A stretch of DNA of 64,000 nucleotides from Rhodopseudomonas sp. (GCA_016124795.1 WGNB01000013.1:1-64000), one strand, 5' to 3'. Shown: positions 27,340 through 36,654, counted from the first letter of the stretch. Made by a program: numbers and translations. Notes: generated by a model not told the origin, from the sequence alone.

Positions 27340-28188
27340 ATGTCGGCCAGATTGATCGCCAAAGTTTCTCGGTTGGGTGCGTTGACCGCCTTGATCGCCG
27401 CCGTGTCGTGCGGCGTCGCGCGGGCCGAACCGGTATTCATCGAGGATGCCGCGCCGGCACCCTATGGTGTGCAACAGCCCTGTCACGTCGAGCCTTATCA
27501 ACTTCAGCCCGACCAAGCCGAGCCGTACCAGGACCGGCAAGTGCAGGCGCGCCCGGATGACGACCCGTCCGTGCCGGCCAATCAGGATGCCCAGCTCGAT
27601 CCGCGCTTCCAGCGCCGGATCGTCAGTTTCCCGACGCATGAAGTGCCCGGCACCATCATCATCGATACGCCGAACACCTATCTCTATCTCGTGCTCGGTA
27701 ACGGCCAGGCGCTGCGCTACGGCATCGGCGTCGGCCGCGAAGGCTTCACCTGGTCGGGCGTCGAACACGTCGCCCGCAAGGCGGAATGGCCGGACTGGCG
27801 TCCGCCGGCCGAGATGATCGCCCGCCAGCCTTATCTGCCGCGCTTCACCGCCGGCGGTCCGGGCAATCCGCTCGGCGCCCGCGCCATGTATCTCGGGCAC
27901 ACCGAATATCGCATTCACGGCACCAACGATCCGAGCACCATCGGCAAGGACGTGTCCTCGGGCTGCATTCGTCTGACCAATGAAGACGTCGAGGACCTCT
28001 ATAACCGCGTTCAGGTCGGGGCCAAGGTCGTCGTGCTGCCGCAAGCGCCAGCGGCCAGGCCGAACATCGTGGCGCAGACACCGTCGCAGCCGCGGCAGAT
28101 GCCCGCTCCGGACCGTCGGCCCCTGCAGGCGCAGGCCGTCACGTCACAGGCCGCCTGGGCCGGCACCAGTCAGGCGCGACTTTACTAA
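27340..28188 (+). CDS. L,D-transpeptidase (YkuD/ErfK family)
   Basis: This 282-residue exported enzyme forms 3-3 peptidoglycan cross-links or attaches proteins to peptidoglycan. The signal peptide is about residues 1-29. A Gln/Pro-rich stretch precedes the YkuD domain (about 100-235), whose catalytic motif is complete: His193 in IHGTND and Cys209 in SSGCIRLTNEDV. The C-terminal tail is Pro/Gln-rich and probably disordered. It is a single gene ending in a strong terminator. Confidence 0.94.
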   Translation: MSARLIAKVSRLGALTALIAAVSCGVARAEPVFIEDAAPAPYGVQQPCHVEPYQLQPDQAEPYQDRQVQARPDDDPSVPANQDAQLDPRFQRRIVSFPTHEVPGTIIIDTPNTYLYLVLGNGQALRYGIGVGREGFTWSGVEHVARKAEWPDWRPPAEMIARQPYLPRFTAGGPGNPLGARAMYLGHTEYRIHGTNDPSTIGKDVSSGCIRLTNEDVEDLYNRVQVGAKVVVLPQAPAARPNIVAQTPSQPRQMPAPDRRPLQAQAVTSQAAWAGTSQARLY

Positions 28189-28230
28189 AGCCATTTCACG
28201 ATGACGGGATTTGAACCTCCCTACTGATCC

Positions 28231-28259
28231 TGCCCGGCAGCAATGCCGGGCATTTTTTT
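28231..28259 (+). terminator. Terminator of the L,D-transpeptidase gene
   Basis: TGCCCGGCA pairs exactly with TGCCGGGCA around GCAA, followed by seven T. Confidence 0.93.
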
Positions 28260-28330
28260 GTCCGCCGAACCGCGCCCCGCCGTGCGGGGCCGCTCGAAAA
28301 GTTCGGCTCGAGCCCTTGTCGTACGTTATT

Positions 28331-28357
28331 CTACGATATATCTTGACTGCATCGTAG
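28331..28357. promoter_or_regulatory. Candidate operator for the PadR/YqjI-like regulator
   Basis: CTACGAT (28331) and ATCGTAG (28351) form a perfect inverted repeat with a 13-base spacer, inside an AT-rich leader 16 bases before the regulator start codon. The spacer contains TATATC and TTGACT. Autoregulation is inferred. Confidence 0.6.
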
Positions 28358-28372
28358 ACAGAGGAGTTTCTT

Positions 28373-29011
28373 ATGCGACACCACCCCGAACACCACGAAG
28401 GCCATCGGATGCGTCACCGTATGCATATGATGGAACACGATAAATTCGAATTCGGCGGCCCCGGACGGCGCGGCTTCGGCCGCCATTTCGGCGGCGAGCG
28501 CGGCGGCCCGCACGGCGGCCATCATGGCGGCCCTTTCGGCGGCGGCCGGCGGCGGATCTTCGATTCCAGCGAATTGCAGCTGGTGCTGCTCAAGCTGATC
28601 GCCGACCAGCCGCGCCACGGCTATGACCTGATCCGCGCCATCGAGGAGCTGACCGGCGGCGGCTACGTGCCGAGCCCCGGCGTGGTCTATCCGGCGCTAT
28701 CGATGCTGCAGGACATCAGCCAGATCGAGGAGACCAAGTCCGAAGGCGCCCGCAAGGCTTTCGCGATCACCGCCGACGGCACCCAGGAACTCGCCGGCAA
28801 TGCCGACAAGGTCACGGCCCTGTTCGAGCGGCTGGCGATGATGGCGAAGATGCAGGACCGCACCGACGGCGCGCCGATCCGCCGCGCCATGGACAACCTG
28901 CGCACCGCGCTGCGCGCCCGCCTCGGCAGCGACGACGCCGACAGGGACACGGTGCACGCCGTGGCCGCGATCCTCGACGACGCCGCGCAACGCATCGAGC
29001 GCCTGCCGTAA
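28373..29011 (+). CDS. PadR-family regulator, YqjI-like with His/Gly-rich metal-binding N-terminus
   Basis: This 212-residue protein has residues 1-60 extremely rich in His, Gly and Arg (HHPEHHEGH, GGPHGGHHGG), as expected of a metal-binding tail. A PadR winged helix (about 62-140: LVLLKLIADQPRHGYDLIRAIEELTGG and PSPGVVYPALSMLQD) and a helical C-terminal part follow. This is the architecture of Escherichia coli YqjI, a nickel-responsive repressor of a ferric-siderophore reductase. The start has a GAGGAG RBS. The next two genes (DUF2218, PepSY) fit an iron or metal theme. Confidence 0.9.
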   Translation: MRHHPEHHEGHRMRHRMHMMEHDKFEFGGPGRRGFGRHFGGERGGPHGGHHGGPFGGGRRRIFDSSELQLVLLKLIADQPRHGYDLIRAIEELTGGGYVPSPGVVYPALSMLQDISQIEETKSEGARKAFAITADGTQELAGNADKVTALFERLAMMAKMQDRTDGAPIRRAMDNLRTALRARLGSDDADRDTVHAVAAILDDAAQRIERLP

Positions 29012-29114
29012 GCGGGCGGCTGACATGCGAATGAACGGCCTCGCCATCATGCGAAAGCGGATCGGGATGACGCCCGATCCGCGGCTGCGAACCCAACACA
29101 AGGAAGACGATACG

Positions 29115-29435
29115 ATGACAGTCACCAGCCTCGTGCAGGTACCGACCGCCCATGGCAGCCGCTACCTGCAACAGCTTTGCAAACACTGGAGCCACAACCT
29201 CACCGTCGAGTTCACGCCGCAGCACGGCACGGTGATCTTTCCACGCGATGCGCGCGGCGCCGACTGGCCAGGCGATGCGACCCTGACGCTCGACGCGCGC
29301 GAGGACGCACTCGAATGCCGGCTGGACGCCAGCGTCGACGGACAACTTGAAGCGCTCAAGGGCGCGGTCGCCCGCCACCTCGATCGCTTCGCCTTCCGCG
29401 AAGCGCCGCTCGCGTTCAATTGGACCGACCAATAA
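29115..29435 (+). CDS. DUF2218 domain protein
   Basis: This is a 106-residue cytoplasmic protein covering one DUF2218 domain: HGSRYLQQLCKHWSHNL at the start, a middle strand region, and ending HLDRFAFREAPLAFNW. DUF2218 proteins are found next to or fused with siderophore-interacting FAD reductases; the molecular role is unknown. The ATG at 29115 follows AGGAAGAC. It lies about 100 bases after the PadR-type regulator, probably in the same unit. Confidence 0.88.
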   Translation: MTVTSLVQVPTAHGSRYLQQLCKHWSHNLTVEFTPQHGTVIFPRDARGADWPGDATLTLDAREDALECRLDASVDGQLEALKGAVARHLDRFAFREAPLAFNWTDQ

Positions 29436-29632
29436 CCAACCGTATTCGCCGGCGACATGCCAGCGATGCATCGGCGTCGGCATTCTTCACAACACCCCAA
29501 CGAAACCGCGCCGATCGGCCGGAACGGTCGGCCACGCGCCGGCCGTCCGCCGAGCGTCGGCGCGGCATTGATCTACATCACAAACGCCAGCGGTTCGTCG
29601 CATAGCGTCATGCGATACAAGGAGATCGATCC

Positions 29633-30595
29633 GTGAATAAAGTTCTGCTGCTCAAGATCCACCGCTGGATCAGCATCACCTTCGCGCTGCCGCTGGTCGC
29701 GATTATCGTCACCGGCCTCATCCTGTCGTTCGAACCGATCGTGCAGGTGCAGGGTGTCGTGCCGCACGCGGTCGATACCGCCAAGGTGATCGGGCTGATG
29801 CAGCAATTCGATCCCGCCGGCACCGCCCGCGGCATTTCAATCGATGCGTCGGCGCAACGCCTGCGCCTGCAAGGCGGCAATCTGCCGGAGATCGATCTGG
29901 CCACCGGCAAGGCGGCGACGTCGAGCGATGCGCTGGCCGGCCTGTTCCTGTGGGCGCGCCGCAATCATGAACGTCTGATCGGGCTGCCCTGGCTGGTCAC
30001 CGCTTCCACCGTCGCCATGGTGGTGACGATGATCCTCGGAATCCTGATGGGCTTGCCGCGGCTGCGCAACACGCTGTCCGGCTGGCACAAGGGCGCGGCC
30101 TGGTTCACCTTGCCGCTGATCCTGCTCAGTCCGCTCACCGGACTGTTGATGGCCTTCGGCGTGACGCTGCAGTCCGGTGGCGCGCCGACACCGGGCGGGC
30201 GGCCGGCGGCCACGACATCGACATCGACGTCATCACCCGCCAGGCCGACCGGCAATGCCGCATCCGCCGGCAAGCCCTTCACCTTGGTCGATGCCGTCCG
30301 TCAGGTCGGCCAGACCCACGATCTGGCCACCGTCACGTCAATCGCAACACGGGGCGGCCGCATGATGGCGCGGATTTTCGACGGCGGCGAATTGCGCGCT
30401 TATTCGGTCAACGCCAAAGGCGTCACCGCCTTGCCGCGCAACTGGCCGCGTCTGCTGCATGAGGGCAACGGAGCGGCCTTCGTCACCGGTTCGGTGAACG
30501 TCGCGATCTCGATCGTGCTGTTCGGTTTGCTGACGACCGGCCTGCTGATCTGGGGCCGCCGCCAAATGCGCCGTCGGCCACGACCGGTCACTTGA
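29633..30595 (+). CDS. PepSY-domain membrane protein, ferric-reductase-like
   Basis: This 320-residue protein begins at a GTG with an AAGGAGAT RBS. It has an N-terminal helix with LKIHRWISITFALPLVAIIVTG, a periplasmic PepSY-type domain, central helices with FLWARRNHERLIGL and SGWHKGAAWFTLPLIL, a Thr/Ser/Pro-rich loop, a second PepSY-like domain, and a last helix near residue 290. His residues in HRW, NHER and WHKG could bind haem, as in PepSY_TM proteins tied to iron-siderophore uptake. It is the third gene of the iron-themed cluster. Electron donor and substrate unknown. Confidence 0.82.
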   Translation: MNKVLLLKIHRWISITFALPLVAIIVTGLILSFEPIVQVQGVVPHAVDTAKVIGLMQQFDPAGTARGISIDASAQRLRLQGGNLPEIDLATGKAATSSDALAGLFLWARRNHERLIGLPWLVTASTVAMVVTMILGILMGLPRLRNTLSGWHKGAAWFTLPLILLSPLTGLLMAFGVTLQSGGAPTPGGRPAATTSTSTSSPARPTGNAASAGKPFTLVDAVRQVGQTHDLATVTSIATRGGRMMARIFDGGELRAYSVNAKGVTALPRNWPRLLHEGNGAAFVTGSVNVAISIVLFGLLTTGLLIWGRRQMRRRPRPVT

Positions 30596-30655
30596 TGAGT
30601 TCACCGTCGCGACCAAGCCTGCGACGGCAATGATCCGACAGGTCTTGAAACGTCA

Positions 30656-30681
30656 TTGGCCCGGCATCGCTGCCGGGCCAA
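30656..30681. terminator. Bidirectional hairpin between convergent genes
   Basis: TTGGCCCGGCA pairs exactly with TGCCGGGCCAA around TCGC, between the ends of the PepSY gene (+) and the ParA-type gene (-). T-runs on both sides are weak. Confidence 0.7.
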
Positions 30682-30711
30682 TTCATTTGGCGCAACTGCC
30701 GCTGACGATCG

Positions 30712-31416
30712 TCAGGCCGCCTGCTGGTGCATCGCCACGCCGGCATAGATCCCCTTGATCGCCGCGACCGAATTCTCGATCGCGGTCCACAGGCTCGCCA
30801 TCTCATCGGCGGCGGCGCGATGATCGAAACCGACGTCGTCGGAGCCGGCGCCATCGGCCAGCGACAGCGCAAGGCTCGCCCGGTTGGTGATCTGGCCGGA
30901 CCAGACCGGCGCACCGAGCGCGGCGATGCTGCGCCGCGCATTGGTCGCCATCGCCGATTCAACGCCAAGCCGTTTCGGCGGCACCGCGTTGAGCACCACC
31001 GCGAAAGGTCGATTGGCCGCGAGCGTGGCGGCGACGGTTTCGGTCACCGCATTGAGATCGAACACCGCCGGCCGCGTTGGAATGACCACCAGCGTCGCGG
31101 CGGCGATTGCCTGCGCGACAGTGCCAGACAGCGTCGGCGCCATCGGCGCGGTATCGATCAGCACCCACTCGACGCCATCGCGACGCGCCGTCTCGATGAT
31201 CTCGTCAAGGCCCGGCGATCCATCCTGCAACGGCACGGCGGCACCCTTGCGCAGACTATGCCACAGCCGCAACGAACCTTGCGGGTCGGCATCGATCAGC
31301 AAGCAGGAACGCGGCGCGCTGTCACGCATGGACTTGACGCAACACGACGCAAGGTGAGCCGCCAGCGTACTCTTGCCGGTGCCGCCTTTCCGCGATGCAA
31401 ATACGATGACGTTCAT
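30712..31416 (-). CDS. ParA/MinD-type ATPase
   Basis: This 234-residue deviant-Walker ATPase has Walker A' KGGTGKST directly after NVIVFASR, and LLIDADPQGSLRLW and WVLIDTAP as the further nucleotide-binding blocks. ParA proteins position DNA or protein cargo by dimerising on ATP. No ParB gene or obvious partition site is adjacent, so this is an orphan chromosomal ParA that may position another cargo. The ATG at 31416 puts the P-loop at the usual place; the frame is open 39 bases upstream. Confidence 0.9.
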   Translation of the reverse strand: MNVIVFASRKGGTGKSTLAAHLASCCVKSMRDSAPRSCLLIDADPQGSLRLWHSLRKGAAVPLQDGSPGLDEIIETARRDGVEWVLIDTAPMAPTLSGTVAQAIAAATLVVIPTRPAVFDLNAVTETVAATLAANRPFAVVLNAVPPKRLGVESAMATNARRSIAALGAPVWSGQITNRASLALSLADGAGSDDVGFDHRAAADEMASLWTAIENSVAAIKGIYAGVAMHQQAA

Positions 31417-31615
31417 GGCCGTGCCTTTCCGTCTGTTAAAGAGCCGAAAGTCCACGCAGTTTATGCGATTCGCGATTTTACAAGGCTGCCATGCCGGAAC
31501 TCATTGCACTTGCTTTATAGCCATTTTCCATTGTTAAGCTGCGATAACAAATCCGATTGCGGCACGCGTCTATCCCGCGTTACCGTTCACCCTTACCCGA
31601 ATAGGATCACGCATC

Positions 31616-32536
31616 ATGCGCATTGCGGTTATGGCGGCCGGCGCGGTCGGCGGTTATTTTGGCGCCCGTCTCGCGGCGGCCGGTCATGATGTCTTCTTCA
31701 TCGCGCGCGGCGCCAATCTCGCCGCCATTCGCGACAAGGGTTTGCAGATCAATAGCGTGCACGGCGATCTGCATCTCGCCAAGCCGAACGTCACCGACGA
31801 TCCGGTAAGCGTCGGTCCCGTCGACATCGTTTTGTTTGCCGTCAAACTATGGGACACCGAAACCGCCGCCGCGCTGGCGCGTCCGCTGGTCGGCCCCAGC
31901 ACCCGCGTCATCACCTTGCAGAACGGCGTCGACAGCGTCGAGCGCATCGCGCCGATCCTCGGCGCCGAGCAGACCGTCGGCGGCGTCACTTACATCGCCA
32001 GCACGATCGCCGCGCCCGGCGTCATCAAACATTCGAGCGCCTTCGCCAAGATGCGCTTCGGCCGCGCCGACAAGAAACCCGATGCCATGCTCGATGCCTT
32101 CGTCGCCGCCGGCAAGGCGGCCAAGCTCGACATCGATCTGTCGGCCGACATCGCGCGCGAGCGCTGGGAGAAATTCATCTTCCTGACCGCGATGTCCGGG
32201 GCGACCGCCTCGCTGCGTTCGACCATCGGCCCGATCGCCACCGATCCGGAAACCCGCGCCTTCTTCCTGGCGCTGCTGAACGAGGCCGCCGCGGTCGGCC
32301 GCGCCTCGGGCGTGACGATCGGCGACGGCTTCATCGCCAGCCGCATGGATTTCATCACCACCCAGGTCGAGCCCGGCATGAAAGCCTCGATGGCCCAGGA
32401 CCTCGACCGCGGCAACCGCCTTGAGCTGGATTGGCTCAGCGGCAAAGTCCGGGAACTGGGCCGCAACCTCGGCGTGCCGACACCGGCCAGCGACACCGTA
32501 TTTTTGGTGTTGAAACTTCACCGCACAGGTTTGTGA
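31616..32536 (+). CDS. Ketopantoate reductase family protein (ApbA/PanE-like)
   Basis: This is a 306-residue NADPH-dependent reductase-like protein. The Rossmann motif reads AAGAVGGYFGARLAAAGHDV, with the first Gly of the GxGxxG pattern replaced by Ala. The family blocks LFAVKLWDTE, TLQNGVDS and the C-terminal ARERWEKFIFLTAMSG (catalytic Lys) are present. It may make pantoate from ketopantoate or act on another 2-oxo acid; a second family member is at 63383, so I withhold a gene symbol. It is preceded by the divergent ParA-type gene. Confidence 0.88.
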   Translation: MRIAVMAAGAVGGYFGARLAAAGHDVFFIARGANLAAIRDKGLQINSVHGDLHLAKPNVTDDPVSVGPVDIVLFAVKLWDTETAAALARPLVGPSTRVITLQNGVDSVERIAPILGAEQTVGGVTYIASTIAAPGVIKHSSAFAKMRFGRADKKPDAMLDAFVAAGKAAKLDIDLSADIARERWEKFIFLTAMSGATASLRSTIGPIATDPETRAFFLALLNEAAAVGRASGVTIGDGFIASRMDFITTQVEPGMKASMAQDLDRGNRLELDWLSGKVRELGRNLGVPTPASDTVFLVLKLHRTGL

Positions 32537-32780
32537 ACTTCGCAGCTGCTATGCGTCGCCGGGCAATTTCACCCCTCAAAAAACCGCATTCGACCCGGCA
32601 AAAGCCGAATATAAGGCCCCTTTATATGCAATCACGCAACGCAGGGGCGAGCTGCAACGAAAATTGCGCTTGCCGTTGCGGATCTATATTCGAAATTACC
32701 TATTTATTACGGATTTGTAATGTGGGCGGCGGTATGTATTAGTCTAAGGGACTGGTCAAAAGCCTTGTGGAGGCCCGCCT

Positions 32781-33251
32781 TTGTTCGAAACACAGCTAAA
32801 AAAACGTGATTTTTATGCCGGCGGGTTAATGACCCTGATCGGCGCCGCCGTCACCCTCGACTCGACAACTTATGATGTCGGTACGATGACCCACATGGGC
32901 CCGGGCATGTTCCCGCTCATCCTCGGCATCGTGCTCACCATCATCGGCGTTCTGATTTTCGGCACGGCTTTGGCCACGCCGTTGGGACCCGACGAAAGCA
33001 TTCTTCCCGAACAGCGCGAATGGCGCGGCTGGGCCTGCATCCTGGCCGGCCCGATGCTGTTCATCCTGTTCGGTGAGTTCCTCGGCATGGCGCCGGCAAC
33101 CTTCGTCTGCGTCTTCGTATCGGCGCTGGGCGATCGCACCGCGACGGTCCGGGGCTCGGCCATTCTGGCGCTTGGTATCACCGTCTTCGGCGTGCTGCTG
33201 TTCTCCTATATTCTGCAGCTTCCGTTTCCGATTTTCCGTTGGGGCATGTAA
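32781..33251 (+). CDS. tctB: Tripartite tricarboxylate transporter small membrane subunit TctB
   Basis: This 156-residue protein has four hydrophobic segments and the TctB opening KKRDFYAGGLMTLIGAAV and GPGMFPLILGIVL. It partners TctA in sodium- or proton-driven uptake of carboxylates delivered by a Bug binding protein. It starts at TTG with GTGGAGG 8-12 bases upstream. Its stop overlaps the tctA start (TAATG). No binding-protein gene accompanies it. Confidence 0.92.
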   Translation: MFETQLKKRDFYAGGLMTLIGAAVTLDSTTYDVGTMTHMGPGMFPLILGIVLTIIGVLIFGTALATPLGPDESILPEQREWRGWACILAGPMLFILFGEFLGMAPATFVCVFVSALGDRTATVRGSAILALGITVFGVLLFSYILQLPFPIFRWGM

Positions 33252-34813
33252 TGGTTACGACCGCACTCACCGATCTCTGGTATGGCTTCGGGGTCGCGCT
33301 CGAGCCGCATAACGTCATGTGGTGTTTCATCGGCGTGCTGGTCGGCAACATGGTCGGCGTGTTGCCGGGCATGGGGCCTTTGGCCACCATCTCGATCCTG
33401 CTGCCGTTGACCTTCGGCATTCCGCCGGTCGGCGCCATCCTGATGCTCGCCGGCGTGTTCTACGGTTCGCAATACGGCGGCGCGATCTGCTCGATCCTGC
33501 TCAACCTGCCGTGCCATCCGCCGCATGCGGTGACCTGTCTCGACGGTTTCCCGCTGACCCAGCAGGGTCGCGGCGGCGCCGCGCTCGGCGTCACCGTGAT
33601 CTCGTCCTTCGTCGGCGCCTCGTGGGGCATCACCGAAATGATCTTCCTGGCGCCGGTGCTGGTCACCGTCGCGTTGAAGTTCGGTCCGGCTGAAATCTGC
33701 TCGCTGATGCTGCTCGGCCTGCTCGCCGGCTCGACGCTGGCGCGCGGTTCGCCGCTTAAGGGCGTCGCCATGACGGTCTGCGGCCTGCTGATCGGCATCG
33801 TCGGCTCCGACATCGAAACCGGCACGCCGCGCTTCACCTTCGGCATCCCGAACCTGTTCGACGGCGTCGAGATCGTGGCGCTGGCGCTCGGCCTGTTCGG
33901 CATCGCCGAGTTCATGAAGAGCGTCAATCAGCTGTCGGCGGTCGAAACCAAATACACCAAGATCAGCTTCAAGGACCTGCGTCCGACCAAGAACGAATTG
34001 CGCCGGTCCTGGCCGGCGATGTTCCGCGGCACGCTGGTCGGCAGTCTGTGCGCCCTGATCCCCGGCACCGGCCCGACCATCGCTTCGTTCATCGCTTATG
34101 CGACCGAGAAGAAGATCTCCAAGTCTCCGGATCAGTTCGGCACCGGCATGATCGAAGGTGTCGCCGGTCCGGAAGCCTCGACCCACTCGTCGGTGCAGGG
34201 CGACTTCATCCCGACCATGAGCCTCGGCATTCCGGGCGACGCCGTGATGGCGCTGATCCTCGGCGCGCTGATGATCCAGGGCATCGTGCCCGGCCCGCAG
34301 CTGATCAGCGAACACCCGGATATCTTCTGGGGCCTGATCGCGAGCTTCTGGATCGGCAACATCATCCTGGTCGTGCTCAACGTGCCGATGATCGGTTTGT
34401 GGGTGAAGCTGCTCACCATCCCGTACAAGTACCTGTATCCGTCAGCCTTGTTCTTCGTCTGTATCGGCGTCTACTCGACCAACAACGACATGTTCCAGGT
34501 CGGCGAGACGATCCTGATCGGTCTGCTCGGCTACCTCCTGCTGTTGCTCGACTTCCATCCGGCGCCGATCCTGCTCGGCTTCGTGCTGGGACCGCGCTTC
34601 GAGGAAAACTTCCGCCGCGCCATGCTGATTTCGCGTGGCGACTCGCTGGTCTTCATCGACATCAAGAACCACCCGATCAGCGCGTTCTTCATCTTCCTCT
34701 GCGTGGTCCTGATCCTGGCCCAGCTCTACGTCCGGCTGCGCAAGCCGAAGGCACTGGCCCAGGAGCTGGCGATGAACGCCGAGACCAACCCGATCGCGCA
34801 GGCCGAACCTTGA
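33251..34813 (+). CDS. tctA: Tripartite tricarboxylate transporter large permease TctA
   Basis: This is a 520-residue polytopic permease with about twelve hydrophobic segments. The TctA hallmarks GVLPGMGPLATISILLPLTF, FYGSQYGGAICSILLNLP and the second glycine-rich repeat LIPGTGPTIASFIAYATEK followed by GVAGPEAS are all visible. The ATG at 33251 overlaps the tctB stop. The usual third gene, for the binding protein, is missing here; three orphan Bug genes lie upstream at 12118, 15070 and 16386. It ends at a terminator. Confidence 0.95.
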   Translation: MVTTALTDLWYGFGVALEPHNVMWCFIGVLVGNMVGVLPGMGPLATISILLPLTFGIPPVGAILMLAGVFYGSQYGGAICSILLNLPCHPPHAVTCLDGFPLTQQGRGGAALGVTVISSFVGASWGITEMIFLAPVLVTVALKFGPAEICSLMLLGLLAGSTLARGSPLKGVAMTVCGLLIGIVGSDIETGTPRFTFGIPNLFDGVEIVALALGLFGIAEFMKSVNQLSAVETKYTKISFKDLRPTKNELRRSWPAMFRGTLVGSLCALIPGTGPTIASFIAYATEKKISKSPDQFGTGMIEGVAGPEASTHSSVQGDFIPTMSLGIPGDAVMALILGALMIQGIVPGPQLISEHPDIFWGLIASFWIGNIILVVLNVPMIGLWVKLLTIPYKYLYPSALFFVCIGVYSTNNDMFQVGETILIGLLGYLLLLLDFHPAPILLGFVLGPRFEENFRRAMLISRGDSLVFIDIKNHPISAFFIFLCVVLILAQLYVRLRKPKALAQELAMNAETNPIAQAEP

Positions 34814-34863
34814 TCGGCTGACCGCGCCGTGCCGCGATAAAGCGGCATTTCGCAGCGACACTG

Positions 34864-34895
34864 AACGGCGGCAGCCCTTGGGCTGCCGCCGTTTG
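34864..34895 (+). terminator. Terminator of tctBA
   Basis: AACGGCGGCAGCCC pairs with GGGCTGCCGCCGTT around a very short loop, followed by a short T-run, 50 bases after tctA. Confidence 0.8.
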
Positions 34896-35004
34896 TCGTT
34901 CAAGGGGGCGGACGACGCGCCTTGCCCCGCGACAGCGCGCTCGCTGGCGCCCCGACGGCGGGCCGCCTAAAATTCACCGACCGACGAATCGGACGGAGGA
35001 CATC

Positions 35005-36654
35005 ATGCGCGGATTGCTCGACAGCGCGATTTACATCATCACCGCGCCGCTGCGATTGTTCGGGCGCTCGCGCCGCTTTCGCATCGCGCTCGGCGCCGTC
35101 TTGATCGTCATCGCATTCTTCACGGTCACGCTCTGGGCGCTCGACCGGTTTTTCCCGACCGGCAACGACGCCAAACAGGCGGTCGCCTCCTTGCCGCCGT
35201 TGCCGCCGTTAAAGCCGATCGCGCAAAAATCCTTCGTCATCGCGCCGGTGGCGATCGCACTCGATGCCATCCAGCGCAGCCTGGAAGCTTCGGCGCCGCG
35301 CCAATTGACCGGCAAGAACGACAATCCGCTCAGCGGCCTGTTGTCGAAGGCCGATATTGGCATGACCATCACGCGCGGCAATATCGCGGTCAACGGCAAG
35401 GCCAACGAACTGATTGCCGCCACCCAGCTCAACGGCATTCTCAAAGTCACCGGTCAGTTGGGCAGCCAGGCCGGCAACGTCGCCGGCGGCCTGTCCGGCT
35501 CGATCGCTGGGCTGCTCGGCGGCTCGCTCGGCAAGGATGTCGGCAAGGCGGTCGGCGGCGTGACCGGCCGCGTGCTCGACCAGAATGTCGAACTGCACAG
35601 CCAGGTCACGGTGCACGCCAAGCCGTCGGTCGCCACCAACTGGCGTCTGCAACCGAACCTGTCGGCGCAGGTCGCGGTCGGCAACAGCGCGGTTCAGGTC
35701 GTCGGCATCAAGATCAACATGGCCAACGAAGCCCGGCCGCTGATCGAACGCGCCGTCAACGAACAGGTCGCCGCGCTCGAACAGCGAATACGCAACGATC
35801 CGTTCCTCGAACGCTCCGCGCGCGAGCAGTGGACCAAGATGTGCCGCTCGATCCCGCTCGGCGGCGGCGACACCGGCCTGCCGCAGCTTTGGCTGGAGAT
35901 AAAGCCGACGCGCGCGGTCTCCGCCCAGCCGCGGGTCGACGCCCGCAACCTGACGCTGGCGGTCGGCGTCGAGGCCGACACCCGCATCACCGCCCAGCAG
36001 ACCAAGCCGACCTGTCCGTTTCCGGCCACCCTCGATCTGGTGGCGCCGATGGATATCGGCCGTCTCGCCATTGCATTGCCGATCGACGTGCCTTTCACCG
36101 ACCTGAGCAAATTGCTCGACGCGCAATTGAAAGGTCATCGCTACCCGGAAGGCGCCGACGCGCCGGTCGAGGTCGAGGTGCGCAGCGCCAGCCTGGCCGC
36201 CGCCGGCAACCGCATCCTGATCGCGCTCAAGGTCAAGGCGCATGAGCGTAAGAGCTGGTTCGGCTTCGGCGCCGACGCCAATGTCCATATCTGGGGCAAG
36301 CCGACGCTCGACGCCAGAACCCAGGTCCTGCGGCTCACCGACGTCACGCTCGATATCGACACCAGCAGCGGCTACGGCCTGCTGAACGCCGCGGCGCGCG
36401 CCGCGCTGCCTTATCTGCAACAGGCGATCGCCGATCAGGCCAAGATCGACCTGACGCCGTTCCTCAACGACGCCAAGGCCAAGATCGGCGTTGCGCTGGC
36501 GGACTTCCGCAAGAACAGCAACGGCGTCGCCGTCGATGCCGATGTTCGCGACCTGCGGCTGACCGACATCGCCTTCGATTCCAACACGCTGCGGGTCGTC
36601 GCCGAAGCCGACGGCGGCGTCAAGGTCGCGGTGACCGACCTGCCGCGGATGTAA
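35005..36654 (+). CDS. DUF4403 family membrane-anchored protein
   Basis: This 549-residue protein has one N-terminal membrane helix (about residues 24-46). A large periplasmic region matches DUF4403: an early PVAIALDAIQRSLEASAP segment, a central strand-rich region, and a late GYGLLNAAARAALPYLQQAI helix. Such proteins resemble lipid-binding or transport beta-structures of the envelope, but no function is established. The start follows a GGAGGAC RBS. A Gly/Val-rich stretch (about 150-190, repeated GGSLGKDVGKAVGG-like units) is unusual and may span or touch a membrane. Confidence 0.82.
   Translation: MRGLLDSAIYIITAPLRLFGRSRRFRIALGAVLIVIAFFTVTLWALDRFFPTGNDAKQAVASLPPLPPLKPIAQKSFVIAPVAIALDAIQRSLEASAPRQLTGKNDNPLSGLLSKADIGMTITRGNIAVNGKANELIAATQLNGILKVTGQLGSQAGNVAGGLSGSIAGLLGGSLGKDVGKAVGGVTGRVLDQNVELHSQVTVHAKPSVATNWRLQPNLSAQVAVGNSAVQVVGIKINMANEARPLIERAVNEQVAALEQRIRNDPFLERSAREQWTKMCRSIPLGGGDTGLPQLWLEIKPTRAVSAQPRVDARNLTLAVGVEADTRITAQQTKPTCPFPATLDLVAPMDIGRLAIALPIDVPFTDLSKLLDAQLKGHRYPEGADAPVEVEVRSASLAAAGNRILIALKVKAHERKSWFGFGADANVHIWGKPTLDARTQVLRLTDVTLDIDTSSGYGLLNAAARAALPYLQQAIADQAKIDLTPFLNDAKAKIGVALADFRKNSNGVAVDADVRDLRLTDIAFDSNTLRVVAEADGGVKVAVTDLPRM

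Noticed and set aside
28203-28225. GGGATTTGAACCTCCC-like string resembling the T-arm of a tRNA on the minus strand
   Set aside because: No anticodon arm, D-arm or acceptor partner lies at the right distance; the neighbouring sequence is the L,D-transpeptidase end and its terminator.
33206-34315. Minus-strand open frame opposite tctA
   Set aside because: Asp/His/Gln/Arg-rich shadow of a confident membrane permease gene.
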